Shown here: positions 10,537 through 21,844 of the stretch, in pieces
How the letters are laid out: each line of letters opens with the position of its first letter
Position numbering within the stretch: position 1 is the first letter of the stretch
From: Alloascoidea africana
Lineage: Eukaryota > Ascomycota > Alloascoideomycetes > Alloascoideales > Alloascoideaceae
Assembly (NCBI GenBank): GCA_030581615.1
Contig: JAKTTT010000022.1
Location: 62,001 to 126,000 of the forward strand
Reading direction: 5' to 3'
DNA length: 64,000 nt
Translations under genes and position numbers: made by a program
The notes under the pieces: model-generated
Databases searched by the model: none
Told to the model about the DNA's origin: nothing
The model's input: only the letters and a program-made list of their open reading frames with translations

Positions 10537-11706
10537 GAAAGGTTTTTTATGTTCTGGGGGAGGTTCATTTTTTCTAATTTTTCTCATTATTATCCGATAG
10601 AGCGATAGAGAGCGAGCGAAGCCTGGATGAGAAAAAAAAGTTTTCTATTTTATATTTCTTCACCCGTTAGAATTGTACTTTAAAAGTAATCATTGGGGAG
10701 GGGTTATTTTAGCATTTGTTGAATGTTTTTGAGAAAGCTGGGGTAAGTTGAGCTAAGTATTTGGTACAGTATATTTGGATGATGGAGAGTCATCATTTCC
10801 ATTCATTTCTTACAAGCGTTTTTGCCAATATATTATAATCAGAAACCCACAATCTATTTACAGTGAGACGCCAAGAATTGATCTTGTCCTTTCTACAGGG
10901 AACAGCCCAAGTCTGAAACTGCCTGTGTGGATCTATCGAATCCGGGCTTGTTGTCCAAGGGACCCTCCGGCCGGATCCATCGGGCGAGAAAAAGTGGGCC
11001 AAATAGCGAGTAGAGTTGGATGGGGCTGGCCACTGTTGGGCGGGCTGAAACGGCCAGAACCAGACCCTTTACCAGAACCGCAGAACCTCAGGGCTTGGAC
11101 TTGGAGTTGGACTAGAAGATGGAGCCGGACTCAACGATGGAGCCGGTCTTGGAGATGGACTTGTGAATTCTGTGCACGTTTTGCCGGTATCAAACAAGGC
11201 TGTCTGGAGACGAAACGAAAAAGTCCGTCCGGCCGTGTCCAAGCAGCCTCGCGCCGTCCGCCGTCCCCACCGATCTCCACTGGCGCCATTCGCCGCTCGA
11301 CACTCTTTCCTTCGCTCATACGCCTACTTCTGTTGCCCTCGCTGTTGCCCTCGCTGTTGCTGTTGCTGTTGCTCTTGCTCTTGCTCTAGCCCTCGCTTCC
11401 ACTTGTTCGATCGCCCGCTCGACACGGCTCAAACCCGGTCCTCCCGGATCGCCCGCCAAGCCCGCGCGGGTGGCGCAGCCGTGCGGCTCGCTGTGCCGCG
11501 TCCTCGGCTCGCGCCGCGGCTGCGTCTACGGCTGCGGCTGCGCCTAGCCGGTTCCGAGCGTGCATTCGGGGCGGCGCGCAATTGGCACACAGAGTGTACC
11601 GAGTGGCGCCTGGATGCGCTGTCCGCTGCTCGCTGGCGCAGAGCAGCGCGGGCGCGCGCGGGCAGGAGCCGTCTGTCCCTGGGGCCGGATGCGGCTGCGG
11701 CGCAGG
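10537..11706. other. Intergenic and promoter sequence before the STP-like gene
   Basis: AT-rich to about 10750, then increasingly GC-rich toward 11700. The frame of the downstream gene stays open from 11163 although no family-like protein is encoded: arginine- and cysteine-rich translation with a CCCTCGCTGTTGC tandem repeat near 11338-11365. I read this as GC-rich promoter and 5' UTR sequence, because a TATA box sits inside it. Confidence 0.5.
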
Positions 11707-11713
11707 TATATAA
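11707..11713 (+). promoter_or_regulatory. TATA box of the STP-like gene
   Basis: TATATAA lies 119 bp before the ATG at 11826 within GC-rich sequence. It argues that the long open stretch upstream is not translated. Confidence 0.6.
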
Positions 11714-11825
11714 CCCGCCCGCGCCCCGGGCAGCCGGCCATCGCGGTTTCCAGCCCTTCCTTCCTTCAACTCCAGCTCCAGCTTTAGCTCTTCCAGCTCT
11801 CCAGTGCCAGTCCGTTTCCTCCACG

Positions 11826-13478
11826 ATGGGCCTTGAACACTCTTCCCGACCGCAACAGCTCCTCCAGCAACAGCTCCTGGATCACAACCAGCAGATCCAC
11901 CATCAACATCACCACCTGCTTCATCAGCCCCAGCCCCAGCCCCAGCCCTTCCAGATGCCGGCAGTGGCTCCAGCTCAGCACCAGGGCCTGGTCTACGTCC
12001 AGCCCTCCATCCAGCTCTTCTACCCTACGACGGCCTTGAACATGGGCATGGGCATGGGAATGGGCATGCCGATGCCCATGGGCGTCGGCGTCGGCCTCAA
12101 CCCTGGCTTCGTGCCCTCTGGCCCATCGTGCTCTGTCCCCGTCGACCATCATCAGACCCAGACCCAAACCCAGACCCAAGCCCAGCAGAGCCAGAACCAG
12201 AACCAGAACCAGAGCCAGCACCAGACCCAAACCCAAACCCCGAGCCAAAACCATTTGTACCAACCGTCCCAACCTCGCCCACCAAACTATCTCGAAACAC
12301 ATATGCTCGTCCAGTATCCTGTCGAAATCCAGCCTCATCAGCAGGGAGAAAGAGAAAAAGAATCCCTCCAGAACCCATCCCTGGGACTGCTGTCGCCTGC
12401 TCAGGACTCTGACAGGATGAGTATCGCATCCCTAACTTGCGTTCCACCCCCTTCAACCTCAACCTCAACCTCAACATCAACCTCAGCTCCAGCTTCGACT
12501 CCTCCCTCGGCTTCACGCCATCGCAAAAGCCTGAAGCGCCTGGACGGCTCGCCTGCTATCAAGCTTGAGCCTCCTCCAGACTCTGCTTCCTCCGAAATCC
12601 CAGATTCAAAAAAGCCTTTATCTTTACAGCTTCCCCCGATATCCTCGATTCTCCCCAACTATTCCTCACATAGCAGGTCCTCTTCCCGTTCCTCTCCTCC
12701 CCCGAGACCTTCCTCCATTTCTCCTTCGTCTCCGGCCTCCATAACCAAAAACCCAAACCTCAAACCTTCTGTTAAACTCTCCCCAAATTGTCCTTCCCTT
12801 AAACGTATCCGTTCAGATTCCCAATCCCAATCCCATTTACTCCCCGACTCTGATAACCGCCTTCTGCCGCAAGAGTCTTCCTCAAAAGATCAACAATTGA
12901 ATTCCTCCCAAATCCATCTTTCTGGCCTACTGGACACATCTGACAGATCCCATCAAATACGGCAGCTTCATAAAAGCAGAAGATCCCATACATGTGACGT
13001 CTGTGGTCGAGCCTTTACAAGACCAAATGATCTATTTAGACACACAAAATCCCATTGGCGAGAATTGGGAAGTAATCAGGGCGCTTTCAACTGCCCTTTC
13101 AGCAAAAAAGCAGCTACTGTGATCCGTGCGGAACGTGCCCATCATGATAATGAACATAACGACAAAGATTCCTCCTCTGACCTTAAATCCAACTCCAAAT
13201 CGGCTCCTGACAACAACACCACATCCACCGATGACTGTCATCCAACAGGCTTCTTTTCACGTTGCGATACCTATAAAAACCACCTTCGCGCTCTACATTT
13301 TGACTATCCTGCCGGTACAAAGAAAAAGGACAGAGGTAATGTTTCGGGCACTTGTAAAGGATGTCACAAGTGGTTCGTCAACGTGGATACCTGGATTACA
13401 AAACATATAGACGCCGGTGATTGTCCTGCCTGTTTCAACCATTATGAAGATTCAAACTCCAACGGTACGAAAGAGTAA
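11826..13478 (+). CDS. STP-family C2H2 zinc-finger transcription factor
   Basis: A probable nuclear DNA-binding regulator related to yeast Stp1-Stp4, some of which act downstream of the SPS amino-acid sensor. The 550-aa product has a Gln/His/Pro-rich N-terminal half (about residues 10-180), a Ser/Pro-rich middle, and three zinc-binding segments near the C terminus. These are a classical C2H2 finger at about 388-410 (CDVCGRAFTRPNDLFRH), the Stp-typical GFFSRCDTYKNHLRALHFDY at about 470-495, and TCKGCHKWFV...HIDAGDC at about 510-540. The spacing and wording of the second and third segments are what identify the family. No clear Ssy5-type regulatory N terminus was recognised, so assignment to Stp1/2 rather than Stp3/4 is open. 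Start chosen by the TATA box and ATG context. Confidence 0.8.
   Translation: MGLEHSSRPQQLLQQQLLDHNQQIHHQHHHLLHQPQPQPQPFQMPAVAPAQHQGLVYVQPSIQLFYPTTALNMGMGMGMGMPMPMGVGVGLNPGFVPSGPSCSVPVDHHQTQTQTQTQAQQSQNQNQNQSQHQTQTQTPSQNHLYQPSQPRPPNYLETHMLVQYPVEIQPHQQGEREKESLQNPSLGLLSPAQDSDRMSIASLTCVPPPSTSTSTSTSTSAPASTPPSASRHRKSLKRLDGSPAIKLEPPPDSASSEIPDSKKPLSLQLPPISSILPNYSSHSRSSSRSSPPPRPSSISPSSPASITKNPNLKPSVKLSPNCPSLKRIRSDSQSQSHLLPDSDNRLLPQESSSKDQQLNSSQIHLSGLLDTSDRSHQIRQLHKSRRSHTCDVCGRAFTRPNDLFRHTKSHWRELGSNQGAFNCPFSKKAATVIRAERAHHDNEHNDKDSSSDLKSNSKSAPDNNTTSTDDCHPTGFFSRCDTYKNHLRALHFDYPAGTKKKDRGNVSGTCKGCHKWFVNVDTWITKHIDAGDCPACFNHYEDSNSNGTKE
11920..12245 (+). repeat. Hexanucleotide-rich coding repeats in the STP-like gene
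   Basis: There are three arrays: CAGCCC units at about 11930-11950, ATGGGC units at 12041-12070 (Met-Gly repeats), and CAGACC/CAGAAC/CAAACC units at 12155-12240 (Gln-Thr and Gln-Asn repeats). The last array stays open in other frames as well. Likely length-variable. Confidence 0.8.
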
Positions 13479-15245
13479 GACATATTCACCATAAAAGAAA
13501 ATCTCTCTATACACCAACCAACCCAACCCTGCATATTTATTTATCTATCTGATTTTATATCTATTTGCTATTTTGCTATTGTAATTGTACCTCACGATAC
13601 CATCCTATTCTTAATTTGGGAATTTAAATTCTTTCGTTTTTCATACTGTAAAAATAGTAAGGCTGTTTAGCTTCTGGCTAGGGACCTTGAAAGTTTAAAA
13701 AGTCTACATGTAATGACATGGCTTGAAATGCTGGATAAAATATTCAGCTATGCTCCTGGTATAGTCTTATTCCACTGTTACCACTGATGAAATAACAATT
13801 CGCTCCCTAAAACGAGAAAAGAAAAAGCTCACTACGATGAAAAATGATAAAAACTAAAGGACATTTCCACACTCCTGTGGAAAAAAAATGCTTGCTTTGT
13901 AAAAATTCTACCTCTACGGGCGTTTTACAAATTACCATCTCGGCTTTCCAAGGATCTAAATCAAAAATACAAAAGTTATTTGGATCATTTATAGCACCAT
14001 ACCCTCGATTACCTATCCATTTCCGTACATCCACTTTCCCGAGGCCGCTCAACCTCAACCTCAATTAAATTTGTTAACAGAAAATTTGAACGAGCCAAGA
14101 CTTGATGATTACTGCTAGTCAAAATCAGTATGAGCCCCCTGGTCCTTGACCTTGACCTTGTCCTTGACCTTGTCCTTGACAGCATAATCTAAACCATGTA
14201 TTCCCATCCCAATGTACAGTACATCAGCATACTAATACCGAAATCAAACTTCATTCTATCCGATTCATAATACCCCCCAAAAGAAAATACATAAAAAAAT
14301 AAAATGGGCGAAGCGTACAAAAACACTGGTAAAGACAATAATTGTGTCCATTATATTGATCACGTTTTTCTCATTTCCTCGAAGAACTCATCGTTTTTTT
14401 TCTTTCCTCGGTGCTACTGTATTTAAGTACAACAAACAAAAAAAAACTGTGGCATCCAATATTCTCTTGTGGTGAAAACTGTATTGGTATAAAAACAGAA
14501 ACAGCTGAAAAGTCAAAAGTGCAAATGATTAAATAAATAGAAAAAGAACAAAAAAAATACTGGAGCAAGCGAACTTAATTCCAGTTACACATTCAATTTC
14601 ATTTGACAATGGAGATAACAAAAACTTGCCAAAGCTGAGAAAAAGGAATCAACAAAAAAAAAAACAAGTCGAGCCTGGAAACAACCAAATATGAACAAGG
14701 TATACCGTAAGCGCCACCATCTAAAACAAAACAAAGCAATCTATCTCCCCAAAAGGATCCATTTCCAGAAAACATCAACAACAAGAAGACAAAACAGAAT
14801 AAAATAGAGATATGGGCAATTGGACGCAAAGATTGGCCACTTGTGATTTTCAATATTTATACTGTTGATGCAGTGTAACCGACAACTCATAATAAACATG
14901 CCAACCTCAACAATAAATCCTTTGAGTAGCTAGTAGAGTAAAGGGTATAACAGAAAATCTGTCTTCAAAAAAAAAAAAAATGAAAAAAGTTAAGTCAAAA
15001 ATGATAAAGAAAACAGTAAAACCAAAAGCAAGGTATAAATGTAAACACAAGAAAAGCCACTCTTCTCCCCCTTTTATTTTTTTTTAAAATTATTCTTTTT
15101 TTTTTTTTCCGTTTTCTTCATTACATATACGGTCATTAAACATGTTCATTTTTTTCATATGTTTGCCCCTTGGGTAGGAACGGCAAATTGAAATCGTAGT
15201 AAAAGTAATAGTAGTAGTACTGTCTTGTCAAATAAAAAAAAATGG
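13479..15245. other. Convergent intergenic region with a short tandem repeat
   Basis: 1.77 kb between two converging genes, rich in A/T runs. At 14142-14181 there is a CCTTGAC/CCTTGTC tandem array of about 40 bp. Overlapping frames at 13807-14068 (85 codons minus, 74 codons plus) are opposite-strand shadows of each other with no known family. No RNA gene recognised. Confidence 0.45.
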
Positions 15246-16886
15246 TTAACCAATTTGTCCGTCCATTCCGTGAAAATCTTTGCCACAGTATTGGTGATTT
15301 GTCTGAGATTTGTCGTTATTAAACCCGTAAATCCACCTTGTGAATGAAAATCTCTTGCTTTTTTCACTCCTTAAAGAATCACGATACTGTCTCTCGAGTC
15401 TTTGTAAGAGACGGGAATGGGATTCGGATTTCGGTTCACATTTTTGTTTCTGTTTCTGCTGTTTATCACAACCATCACCAATGTCGATTCCACTATTGAC
15501 GCATTTACGCTTGTTGCTAGATTCATCTCGACGACCGTACGTGTTCAACATTCTGTTGAGCGTGTCTATTGAATTTTGAAACCCATTGCAGTTCCCTTCC
15601 TCTTTGAATTCCATAGTTATATCCGGAGGTTGTACTGCATTCTGATGGTGAATTTTTATACGAAACTGAAGCACGTTTTCGTCTTCATCACAAACTTGAG
15701 AAAACCATAGAGGAGGCCGATAGGAGAAAAGTCCTTCGCCGTTCATTTTTTTAGAATTTATCTGGACCAAAGGCATCCGACGTCCACTTTTCGGTTGTGG
15801 AGACAGTTGCAGTAATCGGTATAATTCTTGTTGGGCCTGTTTTTTGGCAAAATTCCCCTGATGGCTTAAAATTGGGGACGGAGAATGAGGACCCACAATG
15901 GTGGGCCTGATAAAGTTGGTATCCGCGTTTAATATTCCCATTGGCGATGCCACCACTGCAGATTTCGGACCGCCGCCACCAAAACTCAATTCCAAGGCGT
16001 GATGGCGTGGTGGTTGCGGTCCCGATTGCGGCTGCGATTGTGATTGCGATTGTGATTGCGATTGCGGGTGTGTCAGCGGGTCCACGGCCTCATTGTTGTC
16101 GACGTCGTCATAGTCATCGTCATCGGTCGGATGGCAGTTTCCTGCTTTATCGAACGCACCATTGAAAGCAGGAGAAGAGTATGTATCAGGCGCGACCAAT
16201 TCTGTTGGCTTCGTCGCCATGCCCAATGCATCACCACCAGCCAAAGTGTCGCTTCCCAGACTGTGCTTTGTACCACCGGGTATATCAATACTCTTCCTCT
16301 GGGGGCGGTATTTAGCAGCGAAATAGTCTTCCACCAGAGGCAGATTGTTACTGCTGGTGCTTCTTGGGCCAGTCACGTTTCTGCCCTCTTTTGTAAGGTC
16401 GATTTTGTCGAAACTCGTAAGATGCTGGTTATCCATTAAATCCAACTTTGAGGGAGACGAAACAAGACTTCTCACGCCTCGCTTTGCGTAAGAGCCGGCC
16501 CTCTTGAGCGGTCTACACGGGGACCCAGTCCCAGTCCCAGTCCCAGTCCCAGACACACTGCTCCTGCCCCTGCTGGTGCAAGCACAAGAGCCTGGATCTG
16601 GATCTGGAGTTGAAGAAGAAGAATATGCAGGAGATGTCGCGGGCGAAGATGCAGCTGACCAAGAGCCAGAGCCAGGCCTCGAAACAGCCCTTCGATGGCA
16701 GTTGCGAGCGCTGTTTCTTCGTGAAGTTGGCGTGCCGGACGGGCCTGGCGAGTTTAGGCGTGGCGAGAGAGCCATTGCACTATGGTTGTGGTGGCCTAAA
16801 CCTCCGCCGTCCTCTGCGGCCTGTAGCGTGTGGTTGTGTATGGAGTGCTCGAACAAGGCCACCTTTGACTTGACATTCGAGGACAT
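15246..16886 (-). CDS. Orphan low-complexity protein, 546 aa
   Basis: I do not recognise this protein. It begins MSSNVKSKVALFEHSIHNH, a short N-terminal segment of a kind seen in some fungal cortex or cytoskeletal proteins. Ser/Thr/Gly/Pro-rich sequence follows, with Gly-Thr repeats and a Ser-Gln array (QSQSQSQSQSQ). The C-terminal third looks more ordered (about residues 370-470, around LWFSQVCDEDENVLQFRIKI) and is followed by a basic helix (SRLLQRLERQYRDSLRSEK). The start is ATG at 16886; the extension to 16922 uses GTG. Single exon, GC-rich at its 5' end like the neighbouring STP-like gene. It could be a regulator or scaffold; no function is inferred. Confidence 0.7.
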   Translation of the reverse strand: MSSNVKSKVALFEHSIHNHTLQAAEDGGGLGHHNHSAMALSPRLNSPGPSGTPTSRRNSARNCHRRAVSRPGSGSWSAASSPATSPAYSSSSTPDPDPGSCACTSRGRSSVSGTGTGTGTGSPCRPLKRAGSYAKRGVRSLVSSPSKLDLMDNQHLTSFDKIDLTKEGRNVTGPRSTSSNNLPLVEDYFAAKYRPQRKSIDIPGGTKHSLGSDTLAGGDALGMATKPTELVAPDTYSSPAFNGAFDKAGNCHPTDDDDYDDVDNNEAVDPLTHPQSQSQSQSQSQPQSGPQPPRHHALELSFGGGGPKSAVVASPMGILNADTNFIRPTIVGPHSPSPILSHQGNFAKKQAQQELYRLLQLSPQPKSGRRMPLVQINSKKMNGEGLFSYRPPLWFSQVCDEDENVLQFRIKIHHQNAVQPPDITMEFKEEGNCNGFQNSIDTLNRMLNTYGRRDESSNKRKCVNSGIDIGDGCDKQQKQKQKCEPKSESHSRLLQRLERQYRDSLRSEKSKRFSFTRWIYGFNNDKSQTNHQYCGKDFHGMDGQIG

Positions 16887-19800
16887 TGCAAGGAGCGATA
16901 CAAATGTAAGCGAACAGAGCACGCTGTTGGTTTCGAGATGGAGGAGTGCTGGGCCGGTCTGGAGAGTGTTGGACTGTCGTGAGCAGAAGGCGAGAGAGGA
17001 AAGAAGCCAGAGGCCTGGAAAAAGACACCCGGCGCGGCCCGCTGTGCTCCGCCCGCCAAACTCCGAAACAATGCTGCTGGAGCTGTTGGAGAATTCCAGC
17101 CGGAGATCCCTGGGGCCCGGGCAGAGCTCCGTGCAAAAGCTGGCGAATGCTGGCGAGGTTGCACCTGCGCAGCGAGGCCGGATGGGTGCTGCTGGCGTTG
17201 TTCAGCTCTGGGCCGTTTGTGTTCAGGGTCGAGCGATTTCGCGGATGGGGTTCCATGCTTTGTTTCGCAGTGTCTACAAATTCAAGGCTACAGAAATGCC
17301 TAAAAGCTGAAAGCTGAAAGCTGAAAGCTGAAACTTTACGAGAATATAGATCGAGAAAAGTCTGGGAAAAGTGTTCCCAGCATTGCAAAGGAACACAAGA
17401 GTATACAACCTTTCAAAAACGTAGTGCCAGACTGACATGAACCTTGGCAAAGTGCTCTTTGAAATGGGTTTGCATCTGCCGGTTAAACAACCTTTAGATG
17501 AGACCGCGGATGAGCTAGACATTCACAATTCCCTTTGTAATTCTACTGCTCGCCCTGGATTCAATTGGAAATGAGATGGTGGACTAACTATCTTCGAATA
17601 TGATTCGAAACTGATTCAGATAGTAGTACCACTACTACTACCTGAATACGAGTTACAAAGAGACCAGACAGCTTCCTGTAGAGAAGCCATAAACCAATCA
17701 TATCCTTGTTTTAAAAACAGAATAGCCCTGGATAGTTGGGTTCTGTCCCAGGTTTTGGCTCTGAGATGCAGAAAAAGAAGCCGTATAGAAGATTGACTAC
17801 TGACAGGGCCCATATTTTCTCAAATACTTCTAAGCAAAGGAAAAGCTTATTGCGGTGGGCTACTAGTAGGCTTATAACCAACAACTTAAAAATCCTCGAT
17901 TGGAAGCGGTCTTAATATCTCCTTGGAATCCTAAATGGGAATGAGAATCATTTAAGAGTAGATGCCTTCATCTAAAGGATTGCTCCCATTTCTTGAGAAA
18001 GAGCATCTACCCACAATACAGCGCATGCCCCAGAAATTGGAGCATATTTTGTAACCAATTGAAGCATGAGACTTTGAGATTCAACAACTGATAATTGCTG
18101 ATGACTATTGTTTGAGCCACTCCAAATGATCATGAAAAATGACAAATAGGAGTAGTTGGGTTACCCAGCCCTAGCGGTCTTCAGATTTCGTCGTATTTCC
18201 GCTAAAATCACTTTTGGCTACTTTTGACGGAAATCGTTGGGTCGACATTTCGCTTTCCTCCAAGTTCTACTCTTGCCTTTTGACTCAATATATACCCCAC
18301 CCCCCCCCCCCCCCACAAGCTTTGTCTCAGACCTGAACGTTTAGAGTCCTCCCCTTAAAGTCCCAAGAGGATTTTCTCAAAAAGGCTGTACATTCCTGTG
18401 ATCCATGAGCAAAACATGGTAAAGTGTAGTTGCTTTTTGTTAGCGCCGGAAGTCAGCTACTTGGACCCATGCATATTGATCAGAGAGGTTGTTTCTGGCT
18501 ATCTACATTGTAGAATGATCATTCTAATCAACACGTATTGCTGTAGTCCGAACACGATATTAGGGGAAAATCTTAGCTGGATGAGCACACTTACTCTTGT
18601 CTTTTCTTCCACATTGCTAAATTTCACGAGTACATTGTCGTAATTAATCAAATTGTGCTCTTAATGATGATATCAAACGGTTGAAAGATCAAACAATGTG
18701 TTCCTGATGCAAAAGTGCCTCATGTAAGTTTTATGTGAGGATAATAGCAAGCACTTCGGATTGTCTGGAATCTGCAGTAAAAACATGTGAATCATATTGT
18801 TCTTTCACATTCTCAGCTCTCTGAATAAAACATTTGAGATGTTTCCAAGAGTAATCTTGTGTCTCCGTAGTATCCAAATCTATTTGAAAGCAACCAAGCG
18901 CTTAATTAGATGGTGTAGAAGCTCGGGTTTAGAAAAAAGGAGAGCAGAGTTTCAATATCAAGAACTAAGCATTGAGAACAATGTAGCAGACTGAAACATG
19001 AGGCAGAAAAGCTCCCGCTGATCAACAGGTAGTTGGGAACTACATACTGCAATTATACAGGTCAGAGAAGAACGTGCTCACTTCTAATACCCAACATTAT
19101 GAAGTAGCAGCTGCTAAAGAATATCGATGATGTCTCTTTTAACCGAATTGTGTTGTAACGAGGTGTGGAAAACAAAAGATGATAGAAATTGAAATTCTTT
19201 CTGTATTACGACTTCTTGCCGATAAACTAAGCGGTGTGTATACTCATATATTTGCTCTTGGCCATGCCAACATGCTAAACCCAAGACAAAAAAGAATAAA
19301 ACAAACAACTAGGCAAAACTACACAAGAAACTTCAAGCACACACAAACTAGCTGTTTGTCCAACTGACACATCCTTATGGTTGTAACTCATCAGCAGACC
19401 AAAGAGCATCTCGCTATACAGTATATCCGGGTAACTCTTTGCCACGGGTCTAGGCACTAACCGCTTTTCTGACGTAACGGTGCCTTCATCACCAGCATAT
19501 AGAGCAAAAACTGAACAATGTCGGGTTTTTATCGAAAAGAGGCTGCCAAAAATGGCGAAGAAGATTTGGTTTCCAAGTTTGTAAACGAGGACACAAAGGG
19601 GAAATACATTATAAACGGGTATGTCAATGGTCTTCCCATCCATTTTACCATCTGGGGCCAGTTTTCTTCACAGCTATTCATCGCACTTGAAGGCAATCAT
19701 TTTTTTTGCTTCACTATCCAGTGCAGATCTCGTGGATCGAGACCATGAATATCTGAATAAAGAAAGGCATTAGAAGGAACATGTTTGAATTAACAATGCG

Positions 19801-20308
19801 TAATCACTGCTTTAGGAACGATCAATCAAGCTTTATATGTCGATTGGAGAACAACGGAACCAAAAAGTACTTAATTGTTCTTTGGTACCACTGTATTGAA
19901 TTGTGTTGAAATGACTTACCGTTTTTTTTTTGGTGTTAGATGTATCAATTTGCCTTTAACTTCCAAGCAGCTATTTCAAAGGATGCAGAGCTTGGTAAGG
20001 ACGAATCAATTATTTCGTATATGGGCAACTAGCTAACGTTGGAATTCACCTGTAGGAGTATTTTTGCAGTCTGACTGGTGATGTTTCACAGTCTCATTTC
20101 GAATGCTTCAAAATCTAGTTGGGTCTCAAATGCATACACCAAGGGACTGGTTTGAGTACGAAAGCAACATGTAAATAGTGACTCTTCATTGTTTCAACAA
20201 CCGTATACTTTGGGGTTATATGAATAGCATAAATCTGTGTCTATGTAAAATGGCAAGAATCGGAACAAAACAAACAAAACGTCATACTAGCATGAATAAA
20301 AGAAGGAA
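16887..20308. other. 3.4-kb gene-poor region with simple repeats
   Basis: The GC-rich part to about 17260 is promoter sequence of the minus-strand gene. At 17303-17330 the heptamer AAAGCTG occurs four times in tandem, and 18301-18314 is a C14 run. The only ORF with any appeal is the plus-strand frame from the ATG at 19518. Its first about 33 codons are hydrophilic, a GTATGT lies at 19619, and a short open frame starts after TTAG at about 19940. I found no branch site and no family, so I do not call it a gene. Confidence 0.4.
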
Positions 20309-21127
20309 TCACAACTTTGAGGGACTCGTAGATGCTAATCTTGCCCCGCCATCCAATGGGATGACAACGCCATTTATATAATTTGCTCCTTTTGAGACCA
20401 GGAAAGCAGTTAGTGACTTCAAATCCTCCTTCAGGCCGAGTCTGCCACGGGGGTTAAGTTTGCCAAAGGCATCGGCGCCACCCATTGCCTGTAACAGACC
20501 ATTGGCCATCTTTGTGGGGAAAAACCCAGGAGCAATCACGTTAACTGTGATGTTATTGGGGGCCAACTCGACGGCCAGGGTTTTGCTGAGATGGTGGATG
20601 GCCGCTTTAGAGGCTATATATCCATAAGTACCGGTCGTATCTGACGACACAATTCCAGCAATTGAGCCCATGACGATTATTCGAGATGGGTCTTCTTTCG
20701 TACCGGCCAGCCTTAGATTGGGCTCAAAAGCCTGGATCGTTTGGAAAACCCCCTTCACGTTGAGATCCAACACTTTTGAAAGCGCATTATCGGGATGTTT
20801 AGCCAGAGGTGAGCCCCAGGTTGCCCCCGCATTGGCAATCAGGATATCCAGTTTTTGCGAGGGCTCTTTTTTCAAAAACTCGGCGTGCAAAGCCTGAATG
20901 CCTTCGAATTTGGAAACGTCTGCTGGAATTGCAAAGACTTTGCCAGGACCATAGACTTTGCTGAGTTCGTCGACCGTTTCGTCGCAGGACTTTGCTTTCC
21001 GTGAGACAATATAAACGCGGGCTATCCCGTTGTCTAATAAAGCCTCAACGCAGTTCTGGCCAAGACCCCGGGAGCCGCCAGTGACTAGCGCAACTTTACC
21101 AGCAACAGAAGTGGAATAGAAGGACAT
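20309..21127 (-). CDS. Short-chain dehydrogenase/reductase (classical SDR)
   Basis: An NAD(P)-dependent oxidoreductase of 272 aa. The N-terminal cofactor motif is TGGSRGLG (about residues 16-23). It is followed by an NAGA motif, a catalytic Ser in the GSIAG stretch, and the YGYIASK active site that gives Tyr and Lys. IAPGFFPTKM and INGVVIPLDGG are typical of the substrate side and C terminus. An Arg after the second strand (VSRKAK) suggests NADPH preference. It resembles bacterial FabG/RhlG-like and fungal 3-oxoacyl or sorbose-reductase-like SDRs. The substrate cannot be read from the sequence. Single exon, divergent from NEM1 with about 720 bp between start codons. Confidence 0.9.
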   Translation of the reverse strand: MSFYSTSVAGKVALVTGGSRGLGQNCVEALLDNGIARVYIVSRKAKSCDETVDELSKVYGPGKVFAIPADVSKFEGIQALHAEFLKKEPSQKLDILIANAGATWGSPLAKHPDNALSKVLDLNVKGVFQTIQAFEPNLRLAGTKEDPSRIIVMGSIAGIVSSDTTGTYGYIASKAAIHHLSKTLAVELAPNNITVNVIAPGFFPTKMANGLLQAMGGADAFGKLNPRGRLGLKEDLKSLTAFLVSKGANYINGVVIPLDGGARLASTSPSKL

Positions 21128-21844
21128 CGTTTTAGGGTCTTACACACTCGCCTGGTTGGTAATGGGAAGAAGAGACAGAGCCAGATGGGGCACGGTTGCC
21201 TTTTCTACTCGGCTGGGACCCGGGCTTGAGTAATATACACCGGCAGCAAAACACCCGTTCGCCGACCAACTACTCCAGATGCCCCGGACACAGGCACGAA
21301 AAGACCAACCTCTACTGGCAGGAGAGAGACCTCAGAGGACCGTCAGTAAGCCCAGGTTCTACGCCCCACTCGCCAGAGCGAGCGTGTGCAATTCGAGAGG
21401 GCGCCTGGGCCGAGGATAGCTCGTGATGATTGGTAATCCGGGGCTTGCTGCTGGGGTCGCCCGTATTTTTGATTTCGCATTTAACCTGGAGCTGCTTCTT
21501 TTTCAGGGTGACACTTTTCTGATCAACAAGAGACTCACGTCCTGCTGGGCCCAGCAGCGACTGTTCTTGTCTTGTATCGGCTTGTGGCCGCTAGCTAGAT
21601 AGATCGCCCATATGAAAATGCCTCCAGGAAAGCGGGGAGGCTTCTGTGTAAAAGATACCTTAATTTCGATAAGCTAACCTTGTTCCCCTGGTCTGTCTTT
21701 CGCTTTTAGAGGCCTTAGCTCCGCGACCAGTCCGCCAATTGCGCCGGATAATAATCGTCTGGAGGTGTAATGTTGACCCCCGACGCAGACCAAAAGGTCC
21801 AAGACTCGTAGACCAGGCCCAATTCAAGCAGGCCACCCTTTTGT

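Noticed and set aside
11163-11825. Upstream in-frame extension of the STP-like gene
   Set aside because: Arg/Cys-rich translation from GC-rich DNA, begins at GTG and spans a TATA box; treated as promoter and leader.
16504-17310. 268-codon ORF antisense to the orphan gene at 15246-16886
   Set aside because: GC-rich shadow frame opposite Gly-Thr and Pro-rich coding repeats and promoter sequence.
19275-19643. 122-codon hydrophobic ORF on the minus strand
   Set aside because: Antisense to the preceding candidate; hydrophobicity is what antisense of a hydrophilic frame would give.
19518-19748. 76-codon ORF with GTATGT inside, possible first exon of a small gene
   Set aside because: A TTAG followed by open frame lies about 300 bp on, but no CTAAC branch site and no family; phases do not give a convincing product.
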